Source of the DNA: Pseudomonadota bacterium
GTDB lineage: Bacteria > Pseudomonadota > Alphaproteobacteria > Rhizobiales > Hyphomicrobiaceae
Direction of reading: 5' to 3'
Assembly: GCA_018242215.1 (NCBI GenBank)
Contig: JAFECG010000021.1
Coordinates: 183,112-247,111 of the forward strand
DNA length: 64,000 nt
The number at the start of each line of letters is the position of its first letter. Position 1 is the stretch's first letter. Both the position numbers and the translations under genes were made by a program. Below the pieces are notes generated by a model that saw only the letters and a program-made list of their open reading frames with translations, had not been told where the DNA came from and made no database searches. Positions 52,652 to 61,565 of the stretch are shown piece after piece.

Positions 52652-53046
52652 CGTGCGCTCCGCTTCTTGGCTTTCTTCGATAACCGTTCGGCTTCGCACC
52701 GCTTCCAATAAGCATCGACCGCGCGCGCCCCGCCGGCCCCGCTGCGAGCAGCAATATCGATCATCGACAAGAAGGCGACTTCGACCCCCGTCAGCTCTCG
52801 CGGCATGTCGCTAATGATCAATTGCAGGTGGGTCGAGTTGTCTTGTTCAGCGAATGCCAGATACTCGAGCGCGAGATCCCTGCCGTGGGAGCAATCCTCA
52901 CCGTAATCGCCCGTCGGTTTTACCTTCCAAAAATGAACTGCGTAACGACCCGGTTTGAAACCCTTGTGCCTCCCGGGCCGTCTTCCGACGAACGACAGGT
53001 TGTGAACTGGAGGCGTCTCGGACTTCGATTTGGCTTCTTTTTCCAT
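52648..53046 (-). CDS. Hypothetical protein
   Basis: 132 residues from the ATG at 53046 (GAGAG ribosome site). The middle is beta/turn-rich (FKPGRYAVHFWKVKPTGDYGEDCSHGRDLALEYLAFAEQDNSTHLQLIISDMP), the C-terminus is helical and basic. Divergent from the regulator gene at 53232 with a 185-bp AT-rich gap. Not recognised. Confidence 0.55.
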   Translation of the reverse strand: MEKEAKSKSETPPVHNLSFVGRRPGRHKGFKPGRYAVHFWKVKPTGDYGEDCSHGRDLALEYLAFAEQDNSTHLQLIISDMPRELTGVEVAFLSMIDIAARSGAGGARAVDAYWKRCEAERLSKKAKKRSAR

Positions 53047-53231
53047 TGCAATCTCTCTGGTTCGGTGCGCTGGACCCTGCATCGCTGGGTCTTCAATAGC
53101 CCTGCACTACACGTCTGCGTAACGCATTGGAATGTTATGTAACCAGAATTTTTCTGCTTGTAAATAGTTTTTATCTGTCTTATTCATGTATTCGCATTGA
53201 TTGCATACAACTACCGGATGGGTTAAGGCGG

Positions 53232-54056
53232 ATGGCTACGATCGCTATTGAGATGCAAAAGCCAAAACGGGAGCCTCGCGTAATGGCCGCCTTGTCTCGA
53301 CCCGCCGTTGCCGAATGGGCGGGTCTCACGATGACCCAGATCGATTATCTGGCGAAACTCGGAGTTGCAGCGCCAGACGTGGGAGGTCACCGCAAAAGGT
53401 TTTCATTGGGGGAAGCGCGGCTTGTTGTGATCGCGGGATGCGCTATCGCGAACGGGATCTCGCCGCGCGTTTTAAAGGAACCTATCCAGTGGCTGCGAGC
53501 GAATGTTCTGTGGCCTTCGGACGTTGATCTTCCCGAAAGCGTCGCCGACAAAATGCTGGAGATTGAGGCTGACCGCGCGCGCTCTCTCGCAAGAGTCGAA
53601 ACAGTAGAAGAGCATATGGTCAATTACCTGGCACGTCATGTCTATATGCTTCGCAATTTGTCGGATCCGTTGTCTGTTTCCGACGAAGATGGCGATAAGA
53701 TCTTCGAAAAAGCAAAGGCGGAAGAGGCGGCTGCTGCTAAGTCTGGTGCCTTGCTAGGTACTGGGAGCGAGGGTGCTAGCCCTGTTCAGATCGCAATTGC
53801 GCAAGCCAAAAAACTCCTAAGTCAGAAAATTAAGTGGGGTGGAACAACCTATCAGCGTCTCCACTTTCCTTTGGAGTTTGATCTCGCGTGCATAGGGAAA
53901 AGGGACTTCTTTATTGGTCTCGTAGCTCGGGAGTCCGAGGACGGCGTTGAGTGGAAAGTTAGCATAGGCAAGAGTGCTGTTCGCATTGAGACGGAGCATG
54001 CTTGGCTAGCGATTGATGTCCGCCGCTTATTTGGCGATCGCACGGCCCTCACCTAG
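53232..54056 (+). CDS. MerR/AlpA-like regulator, first gene of the island C main operon
   Basis: 274 residues from the ATG at 53232. The N-terminal HTH is SRPAVAEWAGLTMTQIDYLAKLGVAAPDVGGHRKRFSLGEARLVVIAGCAIANGISP, a MerR-type fold. The rest lacks a recognised domain (helical then beta: KLLSQKIKWGGTTYQRLHFPLEFDLACIGKR). Longer in-frame starts at 53127 lie in AT-rich promoter-like DNA. It probably controls the satellite or prophage early genes. Confidence 0.65.
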   Translation: MATIAIEMQKPKREPRVMAALSRPAVAEWAGLTMTQIDYLAKLGVAAPDVGGHRKRFSLGEARLVVIAGCAIANGISPRVLKEPIQWLRANVLWPSDVDLPESVADKMLEIEADRARSLARVETVEEHMVNYLARHVYMLRNLSDPLSVSDEDGDKIFEKAKAEEAAAAKSGALLGTGSEGASPVQIAIAQAKKLLSQKIKWGGTTYQRLHFPLEFDLACIGKRDFFIGLVARESEDGVEWKVSIGKSAVRIETEHAWLAIDVRRLFGDRTALT

Positions 54057-54067
54057 GAAAGACGAAA

Positions 54068-54394
54068 ATGCCGAATGAAATTTCGCGGGCAAGTCCCGCC
54101 ACGGCGGAGCTTTGTTCAATCGCGGACGACCTTCTCGAAGGTGCCGACGCGATCGCGACCTTCATTTATGGTAGCCCGCAAAAGCGTCGCAAAGTCTATC
54201 ATCTCGCACAAACCTCTAATCTTCCGGTCTTCCGGTTCGGCGCCGTCCTGTGCGCCCGGAAATCTCGTATCCTTGAGTGGATCGAAAGTCAGGAGATGCA
54301 GGCCGACACGCGCGTTCAACGGCTTGAGAAGGCTCGCAGGACGGAGCGCATCAATAAAATTCTGGCTGCTGAAAAGATCGGGGGCCGGGCGTGA
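54068..54394 (+). CDS. Helix-turn-helix (excisionase-like) protein
   Basis: 108 residues, with an HTH-like centre (DAIATFIYGSPQKRRKVYHLAQTSNLPVFRFGAVLCARKSRILEWIESQE). This resembles AlpA/Xis-type domains that recognise DNA with a basic strand-turn. The stop overlaps the next start (GTG at 54391). Likely a regulator or excision factor of island C. Confidence 0.6.
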   Translation: MPNEISRASPATAELCSIADDLLEGADAIATFIYGSPQKRRKVYHLAQTSNLPVFRFGAVLCARKSRILEWIESQEMQADTRVQRLEKARRTERINKILAAEKIGGRA

Positions 54395-54681
54395 AATCAG
54401 AAGTTCCCAAAGCCGTTAGAATCACAGGACTCAGCCTTATCAACGCCAAGCCGTGGACGAACGGCGAATTGCCGATCGCACATTTCGATTGCGAAGTTCG
54501 TGGCTTTCAAATTCGCGGCTTCCTCCTTATCCGGGGCAATCGCAATTTTCGCATCTGCACGCCGAAGATCGAAGGGCCGCGCGGTGAAGCAAATGTCATA
54601 AAAATCATTGACCCCGATCTCCGCACCGAAATGACCGACGCCGTGATGAGCGTATATCGCCAGTTCGGCGGGGATGCGTGA
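54391..54681 (+). CDS. SpoVG-like protein
   Basis: 96 residues from a GTG. The pattern (AVRITGLSLINAKPW ... IAHFDCEVRGFQIRGFLLI ... FRICTPKIEGPRGEANVIKIIDPDLRTEMTDAVMSVYRQF) follows the SpoVG family (beta-rich DNA-binding fold, ending in IDDxxRxxIxDAVxxxY). SpoVG-like proteins are common in phage and satellite early regions. Possibly a replication or transcription accessory. Confidence 0.65.
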   Translation: MKSEVPKAVRITGLSLINAKPWTNGELPIAHFDCEVRGFQIRGFLLIRGNRNFRICTPKIEGPRGEANVIKIIDPDLRTEMTDAVMSVYRQFGGDA

Positions 54682-54683
54682 CC

Positions 54684-55175
54684 ATGCTCGACGCGGACAT
54701 CGAACCCTGCATTCTCGGCATCGATCCCGGCGCATCCGGCGCCATCGCCTTTTATTTCCCTAGCCGGCCGAAACTGATCAGCGTCGAGGATGTCCCGACC
54801 GCAGCGGGTGAAATCGATTGCGCCACGCTCGCGCGTCGCATCGCGGTGATGCAGCCTCATGTTGCCATCATCGAGCAGGTCGGCGCGATGCCAAAGCAGG
54901 GCGTCTCGAGCACGTTCAAGTTCGGGACCGCTTACGGGTCGGTTCGCGGCATCGTGACTGCGCTCAACGTTCCGATGCATCTGGTGTCGCCCCAGCGCTG
55001 GAAGAAGCACTTTCGTCTTTCCGCCGACAAAGAAGAGGCCCGCGCGCTCGCGTTGCGGCTCTGGCCAGGAAGCGTTCACTTCTCACGGAAGAAAGATCAC
55101 GGCCGGGCCGAAGCAGCGCTGATCGCGCGTTATGGCGCCGAAGTCATGCTGGCAACCTTCGCGGGGGCCGCGTGA
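54684..55175 (+). CDS. RuvC-like Holliday-junction resolvase
   Basis: 163 residues from the ATG at 54684 (a GTG at 54678 is also in frame). The motifs ILGIDPGASGAIAFY (Asp), AIIEQVGAMPKQGVSSTFKFGTAYG (Glu) and DHGRAEAALIARYG (Asp) are the acidic residues and pattern of RuvC-family nucleases encoded by phages. It would resolve branched intermediates before packaging. It is coupled to the primase gene by 4 bp. Confidence 0.75.
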   Translation: MLDADIEPCILGIDPGASGAIAFYFPSRPKLISVEDVPTAAGEIDCATLARRIAVMQPHVAIIEQVGAMPKQGVSSTFKFGTAYGSVRGIVTALNVPMHLVSPQRWKKHFRLSADKEEARALALRLWPGSVHFSRKKDHGRAEAALIARYGAEVMLATFAGAA

Positions 55176-56059
55176 ACGATCTCAAGTCATATGCCCGTGC
55201 GCTCGGTGGCGAACAGATTGGACCGCAATCAGTCAGTTGCCCAGGTCCGGGCCACTCGGCTCGCGACCGCAGTCTATCGGTCTATTTCGATCCGTACGCT
55301 CCGAACCGCGATGGCTTCATCGTCTACAGTCATGCCGGCGACGATCCGATCCAGTGCCGCGATTATGTCCGCGAGAAACTGCGCCTTCCGCGTCGCGGAT
55401 CCTCAGAAGCCCCAACGCCACGGCCGACGCCGATCAAGGCCGTACCTGACGTCGACGACGCCGATCGTATCAAGGCGGCGCTGCGCATTTGGGATGCCTC
55501 GAAGGCGATCGGAGGGACGATCGTCACCGGCTATCTGTCATCCCGGGCGCTCGACGCGACGAATATCTCTGATGACGTTATCCGCTACCATCCCGCCTTG
55601 CGCACCGATAGCGGCACCACGTCCGGCATGGTTTGCCTGCTGCGTGACATCATCACCGACTCGCCTTGCGGCATTCATCGCACCTTCGTCGATGACAAAG
55701 GCCAGAAGATCGGCCGCAAGATGCTGGGCCGCGCTCGCGGCGCCGCCATCAAGATCGACGCCGACGAAGATGTCAGCCTCGGGCTCACCATCGGGGAAGG
55801 CGTCGAGACGTGTCTTGCCGCACGCCAGCTCGGATATCGCCCCGGCTGGGCTCTCGGATCGGCCGTCGCGATCGAGAATTTCCCGCACCTTCGCGGTATC
55901 GAAACGCTGACGATCCTCACGGAAACAGACGATCACGGTGCCAACGAGCGCGCAACCAAGGCCTGCGCCCGCCGATGGCTCGAAGCGGGCTCAGAGGTCA
56001 TCGCGATCGTTCCTCGCGGTGGCGATATGAATGATGAACTGCGGGAGGCCCGCGCTTGA
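55172..56059 (+). CDS. Toprim-domain primase-like protein
   Basis: 295 residues from a GTG. The Toprim core is LTIGEGVETCLAARQLG (Glu) and TLTILTETDDHGANERATKACARRW (acidic pair), with VVAIEN-type Rossmann residues between. The N-terminal segment SVSCPGPGHSARDRSLSVYFDP has a single Cys-His set, which could be a degenerate CHC2 zinc motif. Typical of phage/satellite replication proteins. It overlaps the ATPase gene by 4 bp. Confidence 0.75.
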   Translation: MNDLKSYARALGGEQIGPQSVSCPGPGHSARDRSLSVYFDPYAPNRDGFIVYSHAGDDPIQCRDYVREKLRLPRRGSSEAPTPRPTPIKAVPDVDDADRIKAALRIWDASKAIGGTIVTGYLSSRALDATNISDDVIRYHPALRTDSGTTSGMVCLLRDIITDSPCGIHRTFVDDKGQKIGRKMLGRARGAAIKIDADEDVSLGLTIGEGVETCLAARQLGYRPGWALGSAVAIENFPHLRGIETLTILTETDDHGANERATKACARRWLEAGSEVIAIVPRGGDMNDELREARA

Positions 56060-57234
56060 ACTTCGAAGCCTCTCAGTTTCATACCGCCAAGTCCCTGTCG
56101 ATGGACGATGTGACCGGCAGAAAGTCGTGGCGCACGGAAGGCAAGGGAGCAACGCTGCCGCCTCTGCCCGTCGTCGTCGCCAGCTCATTCGCGGATAAGC
56201 CTATCCCCCCTCGTGAATGGCACGTCGATGCGCTCATCCCAAAAGGGAACGTCACGCTTCTGGCAGGCGACGGCGGCACCGGCAAAACGCTTCTCGGCCT
56301 GCAGCTCGCCGTGGCGACGACGACCGACAGGTTTTGGCTCGGCCGCACTGTTGCACGAGGCCCGGCAATCTTCCTCACGTCCGAGGACGCCATCGACGAA
56401 ATTCATCGCCGCCTCGCGGATGTCGCGGACAGCGTCGGCGTCGACCTCGAAACGATGACGGATCTCCATATCGTCCCGCTGGCAGGCCAGGACGCCCTTT
56501 TCGCCGTGCCGGGGGGCAAAGGCGGTAAACTCAATCCGACCGCGCTGTTCCAAAGCGTGACGCGCCTGATCGAAGAAAAACAACCGGCTCTCGTCGTACT
56601 CGATGCCCTCGCGGACCTTTTCGGCGGCGACGAGATCAATCGTGCCCATGCCCGCCAGTTTATCGGTCTTCTGCGGACCTGGGCTGTGAAATACGCGACT
56701 ACGATTTTGCTGCTCGCGCACCCGTCACTTTCCGGCATGTCCAGTGGCAGCGGCCTCTCGGGATCGACGGCCTGGAACAACAGTGTTCGCTCACGGCTCT
56801 ATTTCGAGCGGGTCAAGAACGACCAGAATACCGAGGACGATCCTGACCTTCGCGTGCTCCGCATCGTCAAGACCAATTACGATCGCGTCGGGACTGAAAT
56901 CAAAGTGAGATGGCGTGCCGGCGTCTTCGTGACCGGAAGTCCCACGACCGACAGCTTCAGCCGCATGACGGCGAACGCAAAAGCGGACAGGATTTTCCTC
57001 GAGCTTCTCGCGGCATACGAAGCAGAAGGCCGGAACGTCAGCGCCACTCCGTGCGCGACATATGCACCAACGGTATTCGCCAAGGACAAGCGCTCCGAGA
57101 ATATGGGCAAGCGCGGATTGACGGAAGCAATGAACCGGCTTTTCGCGGCAGGTCGCATTCGCAATGTTGAGTTCGGTTCGGCCTCACATCGCCGAAGCCG
57201 CATCGAGATCACGGGCAAAGGAGAAGACGAATGA
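56056..57234 (+). CDS. RepA/DnaB-type replicative helicase (AAA_25)
   Basis: 392 residues, starting at a TTG overlapping the previous stop. Walker A is GDGGTGKT (about 71-78), Walker B PALVVLDALADLFGG, and a DNA-binding-loop type LLLAHPSLSGMSSGSGLSGSTAWNNSVRSR motif follows. The C-terminal region resembles a winged-helix (RIFLELLAAYEAEGRNVSATPCATYAPTVF...). With the primase it forms the replication module. CTTCCAA repeats begin directly after its stop. Confidence 0.85.
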   Translation: MNFEASQFHTAKSLSMDDVTGRKSWRTEGKGATLPPLPVVVASSFADKPIPPREWHVDALIPKGNVTLLAGDGGTGKTLLGLQLAVATTTDRFWLGRTVARGPAIFLTSEDAIDEIHRRLADVADSVGVDLETMTDLHIVPLAGQDALFAVPGGKGGKLNPTALFQSVTRLIEEKQPALVVLDALADLFGGDEINRAHARQFIGLLRTWAVKYATTILLLAHPSLSGMSSGSGLSGSTAWNNSVRSRLYFERVKNDQNTEDDPDLRVLRIVKTNYDRVGTEIKVRWRAGVFVTGSPTTDSFSRMTANAKADRIFLELLAAYEAEGRNVSATPCATYAPTVFAKDKRSENMGKRGLTEAMNRLFAAGRIRNVEFGSASHRRSRIEITGKGEDE

Positions 57235-57340
57235 CCTTCCAACGCCCTTCCAACGCCCTTCCAAGTCGATTTCCAACGCCCTTCCGACCCCCCTTCCAAG
57301 TGCTTCCAACCCCCCTTCCAACGACCTTCCAACATCCCCC
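57235..57340. repeat. CTTCCAA repeat array, possible replication origin of island C
   Basis: About nine copies of TTCCAAC/TTCCAAG-type heptamers, many in CCCTTCCAACG context, are packed into 106 bp directly behind the helicase gene. The array is strongly strand-asymmetric (C-rich). Iteron-like direct repeats next to a RepA-type helicase are typical of origins; an alternative is a repetitive coding tail. A 108-codon frame (57231-57557) and a 75-codon one (57352-57579) overlap the region, but neither looks like a real protein. Confidence 0.6.
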
Positions 57341-57639
57341 CATACCCCTATGTGCGTGCGCGCCCTTTGAGGCGCACCGCACGCATCCAGTTGCAGATGC
57401 TGGACGTGACAGCTTCGTGCCCCTTCCGAACTTCAGGAAGAGTGCTCGGGACGGTCGAAGGAATAACCGGCTCGGAAATCGAGAGCCTGATTTTCGACGG
57501 CTCCGATCCCTTACGGAAAATGTGCCTCCAGAAGCGATTGTCAGGACACATACCTGAAGGTCGCGAAATACGCTTGTGAAATCAGCATGTTGCAGACCGT
57601 GTGCCCGTCATGTGCCAACGAAAATCCCGCGAGGTGAGC
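57341..57639. other. Region between origin-like repeats and the packaging genes
   Basis: 299 bp with no gene I can support; the 75-codon GTG-start frame (57352-57579, TASCPFRTSGRVLGTVEG...) is not clearly coding. The 3' end carries the GAGGTGAG ribosome site of the terminase small-subunit-like gene. Confidence 0.35.
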
Positions 57640-58083
57640 ATGTCCGCGAAGACGAAGAACGCAAAGCAATCGAGTTGTGCACGCGACGCTAAGCGTGACG
57701 CCATGGTGCGGCTACCGAAGAACAACAGGACGAAGATGGCCAATGGTCGGGCGCTATTCATCGATGGCGTTCAGGTTGATGGTAGAACCGGGCTCGCTCG
57801 CCGCTACCGAGAGCACGTCGCTGACCTTGCCGAGCAAGCGGGCGCCGACCCGACGCCGGCGCAGCGCATCCTGATCAGGAACGCCGCGACGATCGCCGTC
57901 CAGCTTGAGATCGATCAGGCGAAGGTTGCCGACGGCCAGGCCATCGACGACGAGCTGTACCTCAAGCGGGTGGCGTCGATGGTGACGATCCTCCGGCAGC
58001 TCGGCATCAAGCGGGAGGGTAAGAACGGCAGCACGGCAAAGGTCATCGACGGCCACACTGCAGCGCTGCTTGAGGCCAACTGA
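57640..58083 (+). CDS. Probable terminase small subunit
   Basis: 147 residues from the ATG at 57640 (GAGGTGAG upstream). The N-terminal part is basic; the rest is helical (ARRYREHVADLAEQAGADPTPAQRILIRNAATIAVQLEIDQAKVADGQAIDDELYLKRVASMVTILRQLGIKR). Assigned mainly by position 8 bp before the large terminase. A DNA-recognition HTH cannot be pointed out with certainty. Confidence 0.55.
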   Translation: MSAKTKNAKQSSCARDAKRDAMVRLPKNNRTKMANGRALFIDGVQVDGRTGLARRYREHVADLAEQAGADPTPAQRILIRNAATIAVQLEIDQAKVADGQAIDDELYLKRVASMVTILRQLGIKREGKNGSTAKVIDGHTAALLEAN

Positions 58084-58091
58084 GACGCCTC

Positions 58092-59759
58092 ATGGCCGTG
58101 AAGAAGAAATCGTCCGTCGAGATCACTCGTGCCGCCTTGGCCCGTTGGCAACAGCCGGGGAGCGCGGGCTTCTTTGCGTTCCTCGACGACGTGAAGCCAA
58201 TGATCCCGAGCGAACGCGGCGGCTATCAACCCTATGTCATCCCTTCCGACCGTGTGCGTGCTGAGATCATCCGCATTCTCGATGGTGGCTATTCGACCGC
58301 GATCGTGTGCTGGCCTCGCAGGCATGGAAAAACGGTGTTGGCCGCGTTGATTGTTGTCTGGCGGTTCCTCACGCGGCGGACGCAGAATATCGCCATCGTT
58401 GCAAACTCGGAGCGTCAGACGACCGATACCGCCTTCCGCTTGGTCCGCACGGTGCTTGAGCAGACGCCTTACACGGCAAGCCTGATCGCGAACGAGACGA
58501 TCGTGATCATCCGTGATCGCGTGACGTATGAGGCCGCCGGCAATGTGATCCAGGGCTTTCCCGCCAATGCTGCGAGCCTTTACGGCAAGAAGCTATCGCT
58601 GGCTCAGGTCTCGGAGCTGCACGCTACGGCAAGCGACACGATCTATCAGGCGCTAGCATCGTCGACGATCGATAGCGACGACGGATTGGTGCTTGTCGAC
58701 TCGACCGTCGGTCCGCGAGCGTCGCCGTTGTTCGGGCTGTACCAGCTCGCGCAGAATGGCACCGATCCGAGCCTGTATTTCAGCCATATCGAATATCGCG
58801 ATCTTGAGGATGCCGTCGCGAATGGGCCGTCCTGGATCAAGCCAGAACGGTTGCGCTCGCGTGCGGCTCAGATGTTGCCGGCGGAATTTGCGCAACAGCA
58901 TCTCAATCAGTGGACGGCGGGCACGAGCGCGCTATTCCCGCCAACCGTGATCGAGAAGTGCAAGGACACGTATCCGATCAACGTCGATAAGCTCAGCGAA
59001 GGACGGCCGTTTGCCGTCGGCGCCGGACTCGATCGTGCCTATGGCTTCAGCCTTCACGGAGACTCGACGGTTGCGGCTGCTGTTCTGAAGGTGCTCGATG
59101 GCGAGGACGAGCATTTCTACGTTTTGGCGTGCGACGACATCAAGTTTTCGAGCGCCAGCGGCATCCGGCGGGCGTTCACGCGCTACCATAAAGATTTCGG
59201 ACTGAAGCGCGCGACGATCGAGAGCTACAACAGCCAGGACATTGCGGCGTGGTGCGGCGAGCAGCCGTTTGCGCATGAAGTCGTCTTCGCCACGGCGGAG
59301 CGGCAGTCGAACATCTTTACCTCGATGTTCAATTCCGCGAACGAAGGGCGGCTGCACATCCTGCCGCGCTTCGAACAGCTCATCGCTGAGATGGAGACCT
59401 TCGAATACCGGCTCGAGGTCGGTCAGAAGGGCACCGTTGCGAAGTTCGAGCACGCGAAGGGTTGCCATGACGATCACGTCTACGCCGTCGCGTGGGCGAT
59501 CTATTCGCTCCGTGAGTTCGAGCTCAATCCGTATGAGATCGCCGGCATCCATTGCGACGCGCCGGGTCCGGTGGCGCGGCTCTGCCTTTTGAACGACGGG
59601 GATCTGATCCCGCCGTGTGCAGAGATTTGCAGATCATTTCGAAGTATTGACAGTCTATACCAGAAATACAAATCCAGAGCAGGTATTGCTCCAATGAATA
59701 TTGAAGATTTCTTCGCGTACAAAGTAGTAAATATCGGAAGTCACACAATAAAGCGTTGA
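58092..59759 (+). CDS. Terminase large subunit
   Basis: 555 residues. The ATPase site is CWPRRHGKTVLAA (about 73-85). The nuclease part contains VGAGLDRAYGFSLHGDSTVAAAVLK (about 306-331), and a late acidic/His segment GCHDDHVYAVAWAIY (about 457-471). These are the ATPase and RNase-H-like nuclease features of headful packaging motors. The final 45 residues (after PPCAEICRSF) are AT-rich in coding and unlike the rest, perhaps a moron-like extension or recombination scar. Confidence 0.88.
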   Translation: MAVKKKSSVEITRAALARWQQPGSAGFFAFLDDVKPMIPSERGGYQPYVIPSDRVRAEIIRILDGGYSTAIVCWPRRHGKTVLAALIVVWRFLTRRTQNIAIVANSERQTTDTAFRLVRTVLEQTPYTASLIANETIVIIRDRVTYEAAGNVIQGFPANAASLYGKKLSLAQVSELHATASDTIYQALASSTIDSDDGLVLVDSTVGPRASPLFGLYQLAQNGTDPSLYFSHIEYRDLEDAVANGPSWIKPERLRSRAAQMLPAEFAQQHLNQWTAGTSALFPPTVIEKCKDTYPINVDKLSEGRPFAVGAGLDRAYGFSLHGDSTVAAAVLKVLDGEDEHFYVLACDDIKFSSASGIRRAFTRYHKDFGLKRATIESYNSQDIAAWCGEQPFAHEVVFATAERQSNIFTSMFNSANEGRLHILPRFEQLIAEMETFEYRLEVGQKGTVAKFEHAKGCHDDHVYAVAWAIYSLREFELNPYEIAGIHCDAPGPVARLCLLNDGDLIPPCAEICRSFRSIDSLYQKYKSRAGIAPMNIEDFFAYKVVNIGSHTIKR

Positions 59760-59810
59760 CATTTACTTGCGAATACCCATCATCGAAGATGGATATACAG
59801 GTTTTGATTT

Positions 59811-61181
59811 ATGGCGGTACTTGCCCTCGCGCCCAATGCTGATCCCGTGATTGCGCTGGTTCAATCGAGCCACGCGCGCAAGGCCAATGCTGACCTTCGC
59901 CTTCGCTTCTACCGCGATCGCCAGACCGAGGATCTCCGCGCTCAGATCGCCCGCCGCTGGTCGACGCCGGATGACTTCCGGCTGTTCTTCATCAACGTCG
60001 TCAAGAAGATCACCGACAAGCGGGCGATGGTCTACGCCGGCACGCCGTATCGCACCTTCGACGGCATGAAGCAGGCCGATGGCGAAGCGCTCTATCGATC
60101 GATGGGCGCCAACGTCGTCCTGAAGAAAGCAAACCGCCTCACGAAGCTCTGCAAGACGACGGCGATGCAGGTCGGCTGGAACGGGAAGCGGCCGATGCTC
60201 TCCGTCGTGACGCCGAACATCCTCGATGCTGACCATGACGGCGATCCCGAGAATCCGACGCGACTTGTGGTGACGCATCCCGGCGCCCGCGATCAGGACA
60301 CGACCTATTCGGACTGGACCGCCGCGACCTGGCGCAAGCTCGACTATCGCGGCCAAGTGATCCCGACGCCGGGCAATCGTGACGGCATCAATCCTTACGG
60401 CATCCTGCCGTTCGTGCCGCTGTTCGACAGCGCGCCCGATGACGAATTCTTCCTTCACGGTGGCGACGATCTCATCGAGGCCCAGCGCGCCGTCAACGTC
60501 GCCCTCGCGAACCTTTGGCGCGCGATCGAGATGCAGACACACGGTCAAGCCTGGGCCGCAGGCCTTCCCGCCGGCGATGTCGTTCGCGCCGGTCCCGATC
60601 GCACCATTGCGCTGCCCGAAAACGGCAAGTTCGGTTTCGCGGCGCCAGAGACACAGATCGAAGGCGTGCTCAGCGCCGTCGAGTTCCTGATCAAGCAGAC
60701 CGCCGTCGCCAATGATCTTGCCGCCAACGTCTTCGAGATCGATCCCGCAGCCGAGAGCGGCGCCGCGAAACTCGTCGAAAGCCGCGATCTGATCGAGGCC
60801 CGCGCCGACGATATCGAGTTGTGGCGCATCTACGAAGATCGTCTCTTCGAGGTCATCAAGACCGTCGTCAACACACATGCGCCGGGAACGATCCCGGACA
60901 AGGCGACGGTCCGAATTGATTTCGGTGAGACCGATGAGGGCGTCGACGAGACCGCCCGCCTGGCGCTGTACAAGGCGCGCATCGATCTCGGCATCTGGTC
61001 TCCCGTCGATGCACTGATGGCGGACAATCCCGATGTCCGGACGCGCGAAGAAGCGATGACGATTCTTTCCGAGCGGGAAGAAGAAAAGATCCGGCTCGAG
61101 ATTTCGCCCGACGATGTTCTCAACCCTATTGACCCTGATGAGGCGGGTTTCATGACCGCCAGAACGGCTGTGAATGACTGA
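59811..61181 (+). CDS. Portal protein
   Basis: 456 residues. It follows the terminase, with the beta/helix pattern of phage portals (FINVVKKITDKRAMVYAGTPYRTFDGM ... NPYGILPFVPLFDSAPDDEFFLHGGDDLIEAQRAVNVALANLWRAIEMQTHGQAWAAG). Helical segments (LVESRDLIEARADDIELWRIYEDRLFEVIKTVVNTH) fit the wing and stem. It overlaps the scaffold gene by 8 bp. Confidence 0.82.
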   Translation: MAVLALAPNADPVIALVQSSHARKANADLRLRFYRDRQTEDLRAQIARRWSTPDDFRLFFINVVKKITDKRAMVYAGTPYRTFDGMKQADGEALYRSMGANVVLKKANRLTKLCKTTAMQVGWNGKRPMLSVVTPNILDADHDGDPENPTRLVVTHPGARDQDTTYSDWTAATWRKLDYRGQVIPTPGNRDGINPYGILPFVPLFDSAPDDEFFLHGGDDLIEAQRAVNVALANLWRAIEMQTHGQAWAAGLPAGDVVRAGPDRTIALPENGKFGFAAPETQIEGVLSAVEFLIKQTAVANDLAANVFEIDPAAESGAAKLVESRDLIEARADDIELWRIYEDRLFEVIKTVVNTHAPGTIPDKATVRIDFGETDEGVDETARLALYKARIDLGIWSPVDALMADNPDVRTREEAMTILSEREEEKIRLEISPDDVLNPIDPDEAGFMTARTAVND

Positions 61182-61560
61182 CGACGATTCGGCCCCGGAG
61201 TCCGATAACTCCGACCCCGCGCACGATGCCGCGAAAAGCACGAAGCACATGATCCCGAAGTCGCGTCTTGACGCGGAGATCAGCAAACGCCGTGCACTCG
61301 AGAAAGAGTATGGCGAATTTGTTGATGGTCTTCTCGCGGAAGTTCCGGAGCACTTGAAGTCGCTGATCCCTTCTGACCTCGGCCCCACGGCCAAGCTCAC
61401 GTGGTATCGCGCGGCGAAAGAGACCGGAGTTTTCGACGGCAAGCCTAAGGCCAAAGTTCCGGAAACGGACAAGGGCAAGCCGGCCACGACGCCGAAGGAT
61501 CGAGACGTTTCAACCCTGCCGGCACACGCAAGGATCGCGGCCGGATACGGAAAGGCTTGA
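61174..61560 (+). CDS. Head scaffolding protein
   Basis: 128 residues, acidic and low-complexity at the N-terminus (DDDSAPESDNSDPAHDAAKSTK). A helical middle (SRLDAEISKRRALEKEYGEFVDGLLAEV) and a lysine/proline-rich tail follow. This composition and the position between portal and capsid are those of a scaffolding protein. No maturation-protease motif is seen. Confidence 0.65.
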   Translation: MTDDDSAPESDNSDPAHDAAKSTKHMIPKSRLDAEISKRRALEKEYGEFVDGLLAEVPEHLKSLIPSDLGPTAKLTWYRAAKETGVFDGKPKAKVPETDKGKPATTPKDRDVSTLPAHARIAAGYGKA

Positions 61561-61565
61561 TCTAA

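Noticed and set aside
54818-55171. Upstream extension of the Toprim primase frame
   Set aside because: This part overlaps the RuvC-like gene in another frame; the GTG at 55172 follows the coupled-start pattern of the operon.
57352-57579. 75-codon frame after the CTTCCAA repeats
   Set aside because: No ribosome site, no recognisable motif, and composition like non-coding DNA; not enough to call a gene.
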